Source: Anaerolineae bacterium
Lineage (GTDB): Bacteria; Chloroflexota; Anaerolineae; B4-G1; SLSP01
Direction: 5' to 3'
Assembly (NCBI GenBank): GCA_026645815.1
Contig: JAPKMR010000032.1
Location: 1 to 42,128, forward strand
Length of the DNA: 42,128 nt
Each line of letters starts with the position of its first letter. Positions within the stretch are counted from its first letter, which is position 1. Shown here in pieces: positions 17,274 through 26,189 of the stretch. The notes below the pieces were generated by a model. The model made no database searches. It saw only the letters and a list, made by a program, of their open reading frames with translations, and was not told where the DNA came from. The translations under genes were made by a program, and so were the position numbers.

Positions 17274-19073
17274 ATGAAATCACTGCTACGGTTGATCAAA
17301 TACATGCGACCCTATCGCTGGGAAGCATTTGCGACCTTGCTCTTGCTGCTGGGGGTAGTCGCGGCGGACCTGGCTATCCCCCGTCTCACGCAGCGCGTCA
17401 TTGATGAAGGCATCAAGAACCAGAATCTCCCCCTCATCGTCCGAACCGCGCTGCTGATGTTCGGCGTCGCCGTGGTAGAGGCGCTGGTATCGGTAAGCAA
17501 TGTGATCCTCTCCGTGCGTGTGGGGATGAAGACCGCTACCGATATCCGCAGCGCGTTTGTGCGCAAGGTGCAAACGCTATCTTTCGGCAATCTGGATCGC
17601 CTGCAGACCGGACAATTGCTCGTCCGCGCCACCAGCGATATCAACCAGGTGCAGATGATCATGATGATGAGCCTGCGCATTCTCACCCGCGCGCCGCTGT
17701 GGGCTGCCGGAGCACTGGTTATGCTCATTCTCACGGCGCGCCAACTGGCGTGGATTTGGCTGGCGATGTTGCCCTTTCTCTTCGGGATTATTACCCTGTT
17801 CCTCATCAAAGCGCGTCCACTATTTCTCACAGTCCAGCAAAAGCTGGACAAGCTCAATACCGTGATGCAGGAAAATCTTGCCGGCGTGCGCGTGGTCAAA
17901 GCCTTCGTTCGCGCGGAGCACGAAAAGCAGCGCTTTGCACGCGCCAATGACGACTTAATGGCCGACACAATCAGGGTCTTCAACTTTGTGGTTGTGCTAA
18001 TGCCGCTGATGATGACCACCGTCAACCTGGCTACAGCTGGCGTCATCTGGTTTGGCGGCAATCGGGCAATGACGGGCGAATTGACGGTGGGGCAAATTGT
18101 CGCCTCGGTCAATTATATGATCTTCGCCCTGTTTCCGTTGATGATGCTGATCAACATGACGGCGCCGCTTTCAGCTGCCGAGGCTTCCGCAGGACGCATT
18201 TTGGAGGTGCTGGATACGGAGCCTGAAGTGCAACCACCCGCCGCGCCGCAACGCCCGGCAGATCCTGCCGGGCATGTAGTTTTCGAGGATGTATGCTTCA
18301 GCTACAATCACGGTTGCTCAGATCCCGCCATCTCCCACGTAAACCTGGAAGCGAAGCCGGGAGAGATGGTCGCTATTCTTGGAGCTACCGGCTCTGGAAA
18401 ATCCACCCTCATTCATCTAATTCCACGTTTCTACGATGTCTCTGCAGGTCGGGTATTGATTGATGGTGTGGATGTGCGCGATTGGTCGCTAGCCGATCTG
18501 CGCGCAACGGTCACTATCGCACTCCAGGAAGCCGTGCTCTTCAGCGGGAGCGTGCGCGATAACATTCGTTACGGGCGACCCGATGCCACGGATGCCGAAA
18601 TCGAGGCCGCAGCGCGAGCTGCGCAAGCCCACGATTTCATCATGGCGATGCCAGACGGCTACGCAACCCATATCGGGCAGCGCGGAGTGAACCTTTCGGG
18701 CGGGCAAAAACAGCGCATCGCGATAGCGCGCGCACTGTGCGTACGCCCGCGTGTGCTCATCCTCGACGACAGCACCAGCGCGGTGGATGTAGAGACAGAG
18801 ACGAAACTCCAGGACGCGCTGGACAATCTACTGCATACACAACTGGCGCACCGCAGCACGGTCTTCGTCGTGGCGCAACGTATCAGCACGGTGCTCACTG
18901 CCGATAAGATCGTGGTGTTGGATGGCGGACGCGTCGCTGCCGTGGGCACGCATGCGGAATTGCTGGCGCAAAGTCCGATCTACCGCGAAATCTACGAGTC
19001 GCAGCTGGGAAACAGGCAAGTCCTGCTGGGGTCACAATCAGGAGGCATGGGCAATGGAACAACGACAGGCTAA
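17274..19073 (+). CDS. ABC exporter subunit with degenerate ATP site (heterodimeric, TM287-like)
   Basis: 600 residues: an exporter membrane domain of six helices (about 15-310) and an ATPase domain (about 340-580). Walker A GATGSGKST begins near residue 370, and the signature LSGGQKQRIAIARAL is canonical. Walker B reads LILDDSTSAVD with D499 in place of the catalytic glutamate, so its own ATP site cannot hydrolyse normally. This is the mark of the degenerate half of heterodimeric type IV exporters. ATG 17274 follows AGGAG by six bases; an upstream frame from 17151 adds 41 unlikely residues. It overlaps the next exporter gene by 20 bases. Likely role: export of lipids or drugs; the substrate is unknown. 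Confidence 0.93.
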   Translation: MKSLLRLIKYMRPYRWEAFATLLLLLGVVAADLAIPRLTQRVIDEGIKNQNLPLIVRTALLMFGVAVVEALVSVSNVILSVRVGMKTATDIRSAFVRKVQTLSFGNLDRLQTGQLLVRATSDINQVQMIMMMSLRILTRAPLWAAGALVMLILTARQLAWIWLAMLPFLFGIITLFLIKARPLFLTVQQKLDKLNTVMQENLAGVRVVKAFVRAEHEKQRFARANDDLMADTIRVFNFVVVLMPLMMTTVNLATAGVIWFGGNRAMTGELTVGQIVASVNYMIFALFPLMMLINMTAPLSAAEASAGRILEVLDTEPEVQPPAAPQRPADPAGHVVFEDVCFSYNHGCSDPAISHVNLEAKPGEMVAILGATGSGKSTLIHLIPRFYDVSAGRVLIDGVDVRDWSLADLRATVTIALQEAVLFSGSVRDNIRYGRPDATDAEIEAAARAAQAHDFIMAMPDGYATHIGQRGVNLSGGQKQRIAIARALCVRPRVLILDDSTSAVDVETETKLQDALDNLLHTQLAHRSTVFVVAQRISTVLTADKIVVLDGGRVAAVGTHAELLAQSPIYREIYESQLGNRQVLLGSQSGGMGNGTTTG

Positions 19074-20922
19074 CAGCGGCGAAAAACCCATGGCAGGCGG
19101 AGCACGGCTTCCAGGCCCGGGAGGTCGAGGCTTCGGCGCGCGCATCGAGAAGGCGCGTGATGTGCGCAGCACATTACGGCGCCTGCTGCGTTATCTGCTA
19201 CCCTATCGCGCACGGCTGGCGCTGGCCCTGCTGCTGGTGCTGATAACTACGTTGCTAGATCTGGCAGGTCCCTATTTCAACGGTCTGGCGATTGACCGCT
19301 ACATCCTCCAACGCGATGCGGTGGGCCTGGGACGCCTGCTGCTGTTGATGATCTCCGTTTACCTGGGGGCGCTAGGACTGCGGACATTGCTGGCACGAAT
19401 GATGGTGGCGATGGTGCAGAAGGTGATGCGGACGATGCGCGAGGAGCTCTTCGGGCACCTGCAAACACTTTCGCTGAGTTTCTTTGATGCACACCCGCAC
19501 GGCGACCTGATGAGCCGCCTTACCAACGATCTTGACGCGCTAGGCCGGCTGCTCGCGCAAAACGTGACCGAACTCTTCAGTGGCTTGCTCTCGCTGGTGG
19601 GCATCGTGGTGATGATGTTCACGATCAATTTCTGGTTGGCACTGGGGTCCATGTTCGTCTTCCCACTGATGCTGTGGTTCACCGGCTTTGTGGGACGACG
19701 CACACGCCAGGGTTTCCGTGAGTTCCAGCAGCGCGTCGGGGAGCTCAACGGCGAACTTGAGGAAACCTTCAGCGGGCAGCGCGTGATCCTTGCCTTTGGT
19801 CAGGAAGGGGCGACGCTCGAGAAATTTGACCGCGTCAATGAGGAGACGCGGGATGTGGGCATTCGGGCACAAACTTACGCCACGCTGATTCCCCCGCTCA
19901 TGGGCATCTTCAGCAATGCCAATATCGCGATCCTCGCCGGTCTGGGCGGGTGGATGGTAGTCCGCGGGTGGGCGACGGTGGGCACCATTCTCACGTTCTA
20001 TAACTACTCACGGCGTTTCGCCGGACCGCTGCGACAGCTGGGCGATCTCTACAATCAGATACAATCAGCGCTCGCCGGCGCCGAGCGCGTCTTTGAGCTG
20101 CTGGACCAGGTCCCGGAAATCCAGGATGCATCCGATGCCATTCCACTGGAGCAGGTACGTGGCGATGTGGTCTTTGATGCCGTGAATTTCAGCTACGTGC
20201 CGGGCGTGACCGTAATCAAGAACATGAGCTTCCATGCCGAACCGGGTCAGACAATTGCGCTGGTGGGACCGACAGGCGCCGGCAAGACGACCATGATCAA
20301 CCTGCTTTCCCGCTTCTACGACATCCAGGATGGCACAATTCGTATTGATAGTGTGGACTTGAGAGCCTACCAGAAAGCCAGCCTGCGCCGTAGCCTCGGC
20401 GTGGTCTTGCAGGACACCTTCCTCTTCTCCGAGTCGGTGATGGAAAACATCCGCTACGGGCGACTGGATGCCACGGAGGACGAGGTCATCGCCGCAGCTA
20501 AAATGGCGAATGCGGACCAGTTCATCCGCCGTCTGCCAGCGGGCTACCAGACAGAGCTCTCCGAACGGGGCAGTAATCTAAGCCAGGGACAGCGGCAGCT
20601 GCTCGCCATTGCCCGGGCAATTCTGGCGAATCCGGCGCTGCTGATCCTCGACGAAGCAACCAGCAGCGTAGATACCCGCACCGAGCGACATATCCAGGAA
20701 GCATTGCTACGCCTGATGGAGGGGCGCACGAGTTTCGTCATCGCGCACCGCCTGAGCACGATCAGGCAAGCAGATAGAATCCTGGTCATTAACGGGGGGC
20801 AAATCATTGAGCGCGGCACGCACGATGAGTTGCTGGCAGCCAAGGGCTTTTACCACAATCTTTACCTGAGCCAGTTCAAGGGACAAGAGGTCATTCCAAA
20901 TTCAGGAGATGTCGCCGGCTGA
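19054..20922 (+). CDS. ABC exporter subunit with catalytic ATP site (heterodimeric, TM288-like)
   Basis: 622 residues: a Gly/Pro-rich cytoplasmic tail (1-45), six membrane helices (about 60-345), and an ATPase domain (about 375-605). Walker A is GPTGAGKTT and Walker B LLILDEATSSVD with catalytic E534. The signature is LSQGQRQLLAIARA, with Q for the usual second G; the deviating signature belongs to the degenerate site built with the partner's Walker motifs. Together with the D499 substitution in the upstream subunit, this is exactly the asymmetry of TM287/288-type exporters. ATG 19054 was chosen because GGAGG lies eight bases upstream; the frame is open further upstream but overlaps the partner gene. 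Confidence 0.93.
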   Translation: MEQRQANSGEKPMAGGARLPGPGGRGFGARIEKARDVRSTLRRLLRYLLPYRARLALALLLVLITTLLDLAGPYFNGLAIDRYILQRDAVGLGRLLLLMISVYLGALGLRTLLARMMVAMVQKVMRTMREELFGHLQTLSLSFFDAHPHGDLMSRLTNDLDALGRLLAQNVTELFSGLLSLVGIVVMMFTINFWLALGSMFVFPLMLWFTGFVGRRTRQGFREFQQRVGELNGELEETFSGQRVILAFGQEGATLEKFDRVNEETRDVGIRAQTYATLIPPLMGIFSNANIAILAGLGGWMVVRGWATVGTILTFYNYSRRFAGPLRQLGDLYNQIQSALAGAERVFELLDQVPEIQDASDAIPLEQVRGDVVFDAVNFSYVPGVTVIKNMSFHAEPGQTIALVGPTGAGKTTMINLLSRFYDIQDGTIRIDSVDLRAYQKASLRRSLGVVLQDTFLFSESVMENIRYGRLDATEDEVIAAAKMANADQFIRRLPAGYQTELSERGSNLSQGQRQLLAIARAILANPALLILDEATSSVDTRTERHIQEALLRLMEGRTSFVIAHRLSTIRQADRILVINGGQIIERGTHDELLAAKGFYHNLYLSQFKGQEVIPNSGDVAG

Positions 20923-20943
20923 CAATAATGGCCGAAATGAGCA

Positions 20944-22068
20944 ATGGATACACGTATAGCTTTTGTCCCAGGCATCACGCTCTGCGCAGACTTCTACCGA
21001 GAAGTGGTGCGCCCGCTTCTCGATGCCCATTTTCCGGGCTTGAAACATGCTGCAGCTCTGATTGGCAACGGGTCTGAAGTGTTGGGATTTGACGATCCCA
21101 CCTCAACCGACCACGATTGGGGCCCCCGGCTATTGCTCTTTGTGGAACCGGAAGCACTGCCGGCGGCAGAGCAAATCCGGCAGGTGCTGGCAAAACTGCT
21201 CCCGAAGACCTTTCACGGATATCCGACCAACTTCTCCCCGCCCGATCCAACCGATGGGGGAACGCAGCTGCTACAAGCCCTTGCCAGCGGACGGGTAAAT
21301 CATCGCGTGACCGTCCAATCTGTGCGCGGTTTTTTCGCCGGTTACCTGGGTTTCGAGATTTCGCTTCCACTAGAACCGGCGGATTGGCTCAGTTTTCCCG
21401 AACAGCGCCTGCGAACCATCACGGCGGGGGCAGTCTATCATGATGAGATCGGGCTGGAACAAACGCGCGCACGCTTTGCTTATTACCCCCATGATGTGTG
21501 GCTGTATCTCCTTGCCTCGGGATGGGCGCGCCTCGGACAAGAAGAGCATCTCATGGGACGTGCAGGGATGGTAGGAGATGAAATCGGTTCGGCGGTGATT
21601 GGTGCGCGGTTGGTCAGGGATATCATGCGTCTGTGTTTCCTGATGGCGAAAACTTACGCCCCCTACCCCAAATGGTTAGGCTCGGCGTTCAAATGCCTGC
21701 CGTGCGCCACTGAACTACTGCCCCTATTGGAAGCCACTCTACACGCAACCCATTGGCAGGAGCGTGAGGCCAATCTGGTCAAAGCCTACGAACACCTCGC
21801 GGTGCAGCACAATGCCCTTGGTCTGACCGAAACGCTACCAGAACGAACCACGCAATTCTTCGGGCGTCCCTTGCAGGTCATCGCGTTACACGGATTTGCG
21901 GAAGCGCTGGGACAACGCATTGAGGACCCAATTGTTAAGCGTATCGCTGCGCGCCCCTTGATTGGGGGGGTGGATATGCTGAGCGACAATACAGATTTCC
22001 TCGCGAACCCGTTGTGGCGACCGCTAATCCGGCAGTTGTATCAGGAGCCTTTCGAGCACCAGGAATAA
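20944..22068 (+). CDS. DUF4037 domain protein (nucleotidyltransferase-like)
   Basis: 374 residues. The N-terminal half has a nucleotidyltransferase-type pattern, IGNGSEVLGFDDPTSTDHDWGPRL (about 40-63): GSE followed by a DHDWG acidic pair, as in DUF4037 proteins. The C-terminal half is helical with several WARLGQEEHLMGR- and LCFLMAKTYAPYPKWLGSAF-like stretches (about 190-255) typical of this family. The biochemical reaction is not established for the family; nucleotide transfer is inferred from the fold. It lies 21 bases after the exporter operon, so it is probably the last gene of that transcript. No strong ribosome site precedes ATG 20944. Confidence 0.8.
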   Translation: MDTRIAFVPGITLCADFYREVVRPLLDAHFPGLKHAAALIGNGSEVLGFDDPTSTDHDWGPRLLLFVEPEALPAAEQIRQVLAKLLPKTFHGYPTNFSPPDPTDGGTQLLQALASGRVNHRVTVQSVRGFFAGYLGFEISLPLEPADWLSFPEQRLRTITAGAVYHDEIGLEQTRARFAYYPHDVWLYLLASGWARLGQEEHLMGRAGMVGDEIGSAVIGARLVRDIMRLCFLMAKTYAPYPKWLGSAFKCLPCATELLPLLEATLHATHWQEREANLVKAYEHLAVQHNALGLTETLPERTTQFFGRPLQVIALHGFAEALGQRIEDPIVKRIAARPLIGGVDMLSDNTDFLANPLWRPLIRQLYQEPFEHQE

Positions 22069-22166
22069 GACTGCTCTGCGTAATCGAGATGATTGCTGTG
22101 CCTCCTAGAGCCGGGCCTGAACCTGATTTCCGTCAGTCCGGTATTATATGTGGGGGGGACAGAAAT

Positions 22167-23700
22167 ATGATTACCAAACGAGCGCTTCTGTTATGGCTCA
22201 TCTTTGTTCTGGTGAGCTGTGCCGCTCCAACCGCGCCAACCGCCACATCTTCAAGTCTCAAAGCCACGGTAACACCGACCTCAATGCCTGCCAGTGAGCC
22301 TGTGATGACGACCTTCCTGGATGAGACGCCGCCGGGAGTAGAACCGGTGGTGTTTCGCGCCGGTTCCGTATCCACCGGCGCCATCGAGCTCTCCCTGGTG
22401 CTCCACCCCAATCTGCGTGAACTCACCTTCACCCGTCTGGAATCCGGAAAAGCCACGATTTGGTTCAGCCAGAAGACAGATGCCGGATGGAGTGCGCCCA
22501 AGCCTGCAGATTTCTCCGGAAAATACAATGACGTAAGCCCGTTCATCACCAGCGATGGGCAACGACTCTATTTTGCCTCCACGCGCCCAACCGCCGGCGG
22601 CGCCACCGCGAGCGCACAGTATCACATCTGGTATGTTGAAGCATCTGCAGGCGGTTGGTCGGAACCGGTTCAACGCATGGTCACCTGATGGATCCGGGAT
22701 TAGTTTCGACGCCGATTACGATGGCGACGGATATGCCGAAATCTACACGCTGGATGTAGCAAGCCTGGCAGTAACGCGCCTGACCTCAAACGCCGCGAAT
22801 GATCAATTCGCCGATTGGTCACCAGATGGAATCCAGATGGCTTTCACCTCGGACCGTAACGGCAACTGGGACATCTTTGTGATGCAGTCCGATGGCAACC
22901 AACAGCGCGCCCTGACCGATAGCCCGGACTGGGAGTTGTTTCCAGCCTGGTCACCCGACGGAAGCGCCATTGCTTTTCAGAGCCAGTTCGATAACAATTT
23001 TGAGATTAACGTGATGGTTCCAGATGGCAGCACGCAACGCCCTCTGAACCCCACACCGGATGATGAACTTTGGCCCCCCTGGGGACCAACCTTGGCGCCA
23101 GATGCACATTTGCGATTGGAGATGAGATCCCAGGATCTGGGCTTGCGTAAGACTTTCCAGGCAGCGTTGGGTGATCTGGATGGCGATGGAGACCTTGACA
23201 TCGCTTTCGCCAATCCAATGCACAATCCGGCTACCATCTAGTTGAACGATGGGCATGGACACTTTGAGGATACCGGACAAAAGTTGACTCAGTACGGGCA
23301 CGGCATCGGTCTGGCTGATTTCGATGGCGACGGCGATCTGGATGCCATGATTGTCTGCCATCAGATGCAATTACCCACGCAGGTCTATCTGAACGATGGG
23401 CGGGGGATGCTCATTGATACCGGTCAAGATTTTGGGGATGCCCGCATCAGCGCCGCCGACCTGAATCTGCTCGATCTCGACGGTGATGGATGGCTGGATG
23501 CACATATCTTGTATTACTCCGAAACTGGAGTGCCAGACAAAGTCTACCTCAACGATGGTGCGGCGACCTTCCGCGATAGCGGTCTGGTTTTGGAGGAGGA
23601 TTTCATTGCCTGGGGCGACCTGGATGGCGACGGAGATTTAGATATAGTCATAGGCTGCTTTCGAGACGGCGCGCAGATTTGGTTCAACCGGCAACTCTAG
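22167..23700 (+). pseudogene. Broken lipoprotein gene: TolB/PD40-type propeller plus FG-GAP repeats
   Basis: ATG 22167 opens a lipoprotein signal (LLLWLIFVLVSC, lipobox LVSC, C18) followed by a PD40-like propeller part (VSPFITSDGQRLYFAST, IWYVEASAGGWSEPV) that ends at a stop at 22688. In the +1 frame the protein resumes near 22670 with clear TolB-like blades (FNAWSPDGSGISF, FADWSPDGIQMAF, FPAWSPDGSAIAF). It continues into FG-GAP/VCBS calcium-loop repeats (DLDGDGDLDIAFAN). An in-frame TAG at 23239-23241 interrupts it exactly where a tryptophan is expected (ATI-W-LNDG), after which three more DxDGDGxLD repeats run to the true end at 23700. One frameshift, perhaps with an internal deletion at the joint, and one nonsense change therefore break a secreted protein of roughly 500 residues. 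Confidence 0.8.
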
Positions 23701-23710
23701 AGGCACAAAG

Positions 23711-23962
23711 ATGAAACTTACACGACGTCTATGCAATCAGGAAAATGATTTCTGGCGCATCCGCAACTTCTTGCGCGATGTCTTCCTTCACAATGGGCGA
23801 CTCGAGCACAGCTGGAATGTGGCGCGCTTCGACTATTGGCGACGGCACTTCCGGGGCTGTACCCGCGTCTTTTCCACTGCCAATGAAAACCCCGCCGACG
23901 CACTCTACCGCTCGATGATGACGGCTATGAAAGTGACCGATACCTGGATAAAAACTTTCTAG
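23711..23962 (+). pseudogene. Internally deleted GNAT-type acetyltransferase remnant
   Basis: An 83-residue reading frame joins two parts of a longer protein. The first, ENDFWRIRNFLRDVFLHNGR and SWNVARFDYWRRHF, is the typical start of a GNAT-family acetyltransferase. The second, VFSTANENPADALYRSMMTAM then KVTDTWIKTF, resembles the GNAT C-terminus, where an ALYRSxGF motif is followed by the last strand. The acetyl-CoA-binding middle, about 150 residues, is missing. It lies beside another decayed gene. It could be expressed as a small protein, but it cannot be a working acetyltransferase. Confidence 0.6.
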
Positions 23963-24018
23963 ACGAAAAAACCGTTGATGCTGTACGATTCAAGTTCTCC
24001 CATTGTGAGGTGGTACGT

Positions 24019-24990
24019 ATGGATGAGCAAGGGTTTCGCAAGATGTTGGAGGGGCGCGAAGTGCCCACAGATAAGATAGCCGCCGCCCTGGCGTTGGCGG
24101 AACGCTTCGAGCAATTTGCGACACAAACAGGGGGCTTTTCCCGAGAAACGTCCTGGGCATTTTCAACTACCCTCATCGCCGAAGAGCAGAATACCGAGGA
24201 GAATTTTCTGACCCTGGCACGCTACGGCCTGTTTGCCAATCAGCAAGCGGTCTTCGTAGCTTTCCTCGAGGTGCTCGACGGCGGTGAGGCGCAGGAGAAC
24301 CTCTACCGGCGGGTGGGCGAACGCTACGGCATCGCGCTACGGGATGAGGTCTTTGCCGGAATTGGAGTAGCGCCCTACGGCATTCCGGCGCCAGAGAAGC
24401 CGCGCTACATGCAACCCGTCATTGAACGGCTGGAACACGCCCTCGGTGCGGAGGCTTGCCGGGCGCTCCTTGCCGATAGCCTGCGCGACCTGCCCGAGTA
24501 CGCCTGGGAGCGCGAGTTCTATCTATCCTGCGCTAACGTGGATGAATATCTGCTTCAAAAGAAAGCGCGCTTTGTAGCCCAATTGGAAACCTGCCAGCGC
24601 GAGGGGCGATTGTTTTTCGCTCAGGAAATTACCGATGCGGTGCTCGATTATGTGCGGAACGAACCGGAAATCGGCGGCGGCGTGCGGGTAGGAAACATCG
24701 TTTATGAAACGAAGATTCCCTTCTTGACGAAAGAAGCCCTGGCGGAGACCGACCCCATACTCAAACGTTACTACTTCTGCCATTGCCCCTGGGCGCGCGA
24801 AGCCGTGAAAAGTGGCGCAATAGTCGCACCGGTCTTCTGCAATTGCAGCGCCGGTTTCCATAAAAAGCCCTGGGAGGCTGCGCTTGGGCAGAAGGTTCAG
24901 GTAGACGTACTCGAGTCCGTGCTTCAGGGTGATGAGCGCTGTCGTTTTGCCATTCATCTCCCGGAAGGGGTGGTCGAACAGTCGCGATGA
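24019..24990 (+). CDS. Cysteine-rich C-terminal protein, possibly V4R/ATC-hydrolase-like, function unknown
   Basis: 324 residues, soluble and largely helical in the first two-thirds. The C-terminal third carries YYFCHCPWAREAV, VFCNCSAGFHKKPWEAALG and a closing LESVLQGDERCRFAIHLPE. The end pattern GDxxCRFxIxLP and the preceding CxC pairs recall the V4R and ATC-hydrolase-like small-molecule or metal-binding families; the five cysteines could hold zinc or iron-sulfur. The match is by pattern, and I do not recognise the family with certainty. ATG 24019 follows GAGGTGG. The frame stays open back to 23887, but without a better start. It is 300 bases upstream of the heliorhodopsin, with a hairpin of the window's hairpin family between them. 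Confidence 0.65.
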   Translation: MDEQGFRKMLEGREVPTDKIAAALALAERFEQFATQTGGFSRETSWAFSTTLIAEEQNTEENFLTLARYGLFANQQAVFVAFLEVLDGGEAQENLYRRVGERYGIALRDEVFAGIGVAPYGIPAPEKPRYMQPVIERLEHALGAEACRALLADSLRDLPEYAWEREFYLSCANVDEYLLQKKARFVAQLETCQREGRLFFAQEITDAVLDYVRNEPEIGGGVRVGNIVYETKIPFLTKEALAETDPILKRYYFCHCPWAREAVKSGAIVAPVFCNCSAGFHKKPWEAALGQKVQVDVLESVLQGDERCRFAIHLPEGVVEQSR

Positions 24991-25063
24991 CATTGCCGGT
25001 AGCGGTGTGTTTCGACTTCGGGGTAAAAGTAAGACATCTATCATGCAAATGCCTTTCCTTTGA

Positions 25064-25106
25064 GTGATCTTGTGCGACGTGGCTGCGTCACGTCGCACAA
25101 AATCGC
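25064..25106 (+). repeat. Hairpin of the TGC-loop family
   Basis: GTGATCTTGTGCGACGTGGC pairs with GTCACGTCGCACAAAATCGC around a TGC loop (25084-25086). The inner 11 pairs (25070-25080 with 25090-25100) are perfect; the outer arm has one C-A mismatch and the apex one G-U. The outer arm GTGATYTT and the GGC-TGC-G apex match the hairpins at 28477, 40022 and 42084. It is the main content of the 300-base gap 24991-25290; no promoter for the heliorhodopsin could be called there. Confidence 0.75.
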
Positions 25107-25290
25107 CTTTCTTCTGCACCCCGCAGGGGCGCCTGAGATTGCCGTTCCGGCATGAAAGGCAACCACCGGTGGCGGGATTTTGAATTTGCAGTAGAATTTT
25201 AGTAGTCCTGCCCGCACATGAAATCCTGATATGGTGGGTATGACGGCGTCTCACGATTCTGAAAATCAGTTCTAAAGAAGGAGGAAATTA

Positions 25291-26097
25291 GTGGCATCGA
25301 AACATATCAAATCCAGTATTTCGGCTAGTATTCCAGAAAAGACCCTGCAGGGATTGCGGCGCTTCAACGCAATCATGGGCGTCCTGCACTTCGTTCAGGG
25401 CATCTTCATGATCCTGGTGAGCAACGATACAACCTACCCCATTTTCACCAATTATCTGAAGTTTGATGTAGCTACCCGCTCTCTAACACCCAATCCCCAG
25501 CTCCTGACCAATCTGCGCTTCGGTCCTGCTGTCGCGGGTTTCTTGCTCATCTCAGCAGTAGCGCACTTCTACCTGGCAACCATCGGCTATCCGCGCTACG
25601 TTGAGAACCTCAAGAAGGGCATGAATCCGGTGCGCTTCTACGAATATGCGCTGAGCTCGTCACTGATGATCGTGCTCATCGGCATGCTCGTGGGAATCTG
25701 GGATCTCGGTGCAATCATCGCGATTTTCGCAGTCAATGCCACCATGAACCTTTTTGGCATCATGATGGAGCTGCACAATCAGCACACCAAAAAGACAGAT
25801 TGGACTGCTTTCATCTATGGGTGCATCGCGGGCATCGTGCCATGGATCGTAATCGCTCTCCATTTCGTGGGCGCGGTCAATTCTGGAGACGCCAAACCAC
25901 CGGCATTTGTCTATACCATCGTCCCCACATTATTCGTTTTCTTCAACATCTTCGCCATCAATATGGTACTCCAATACAAGAAAGTGGGTCGCTGGAAGGA
26001 TTATCTGTTTGGAGAGCGCGTTTATATCATCCTGAGCCTCTCCGCCAAGACTGTGCTGTGCTGGCTGATTTGGACCGGCACACTGGCGCCTATATAG
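25291..26097 (+). CDS. Heliorhodopsin
   Basis: A seven-helix retinal protein of 268 residues, of the heliorhodopsin family, whose members sit in the membrane with the N-terminus inside and show a slow photocycle without ion pumping. Retinal would bind K253 in LSLSAKTVLCW (helix 7). The Schiff-base counterion is E118 in RFYEYALSSSLMI (helix 3). The inner histidines typical of the family are H33 (VLHFVQG) and H92 (AHFYLA). Other signatures are NATMNLFGIMMELHN (149-163), GIVPWIVIALH (181-191), FFNIFAINMVLQYKKVG (217-233) and the loop WKDYLFGERVYIILSL. The start is GTG 25291 with AAGGAGG six bases upstream. A 15-bp hairpin follows the stop, so it looks monocistronic. No carotenoid cleavage gene for retinal is in the window. 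Confidence 0.97.
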   Translation: MASKHIKSSISASIPEKTLQGLRRFNAIMGVLHFVQGIFMILVSNDTTYPIFTNYLKFDVATRSLTPNPQLLTNLRFGPAVAGFLLISAVAHFYLATIGYPRYVENLKKGMNPVRFYEYALSSSLMIVLIGMLVGIWDLGAIIAIFAVNATMNLFGIMMELHNQHTKKTDWTAFIYGCIAGIVPWIVIALHFVGAVNSGDAKPPAFVYTIVPTLFVFFNIFAINMVLQYKKVGRWKDYLFGERVYIILSLSAKTVLCWLIWTGTLAPI

Positions 26098-26112
26098 AGC
26101 TATGTTTTGATG

Positions 26113-26150
26113 TGCGCTGCAGCCGTTGCTACCTTAACGGCTGCAGCGCA
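26113..26150 (+). terminator. Strong hairpin after the heliorhodopsin gene
   Basis: TGCGCTGCAGCCGTT (26113-26127) and AACGGCTGCAGCGCA (26136-26150) form a perfect 15-bp stem with an eight-base loop, 15 bases after the heliorhodopsin stop. No T-run follows, so termination is probable but not certain; it could instead stabilise the transcript end. Confidence 0.6.
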
Positions 26151-26189
26151 ACTGTTTACAGCAGTTGAAACAGTAAACCGGAGGTTTGC

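Noticed and set aside
24523..25254. A 243-residue open frame on the minus strand
   Set aside because: It is opposite a gene with good protein-like composition, runs through the intergenic hairpin, and shows no recognisable family motif.
25111..25290. Promoter for the heliorhodopsin, e.g. TTGAAT at 25180-25185
   Set aside because: No acceptable -10 box at normal spacing, so no call was made.
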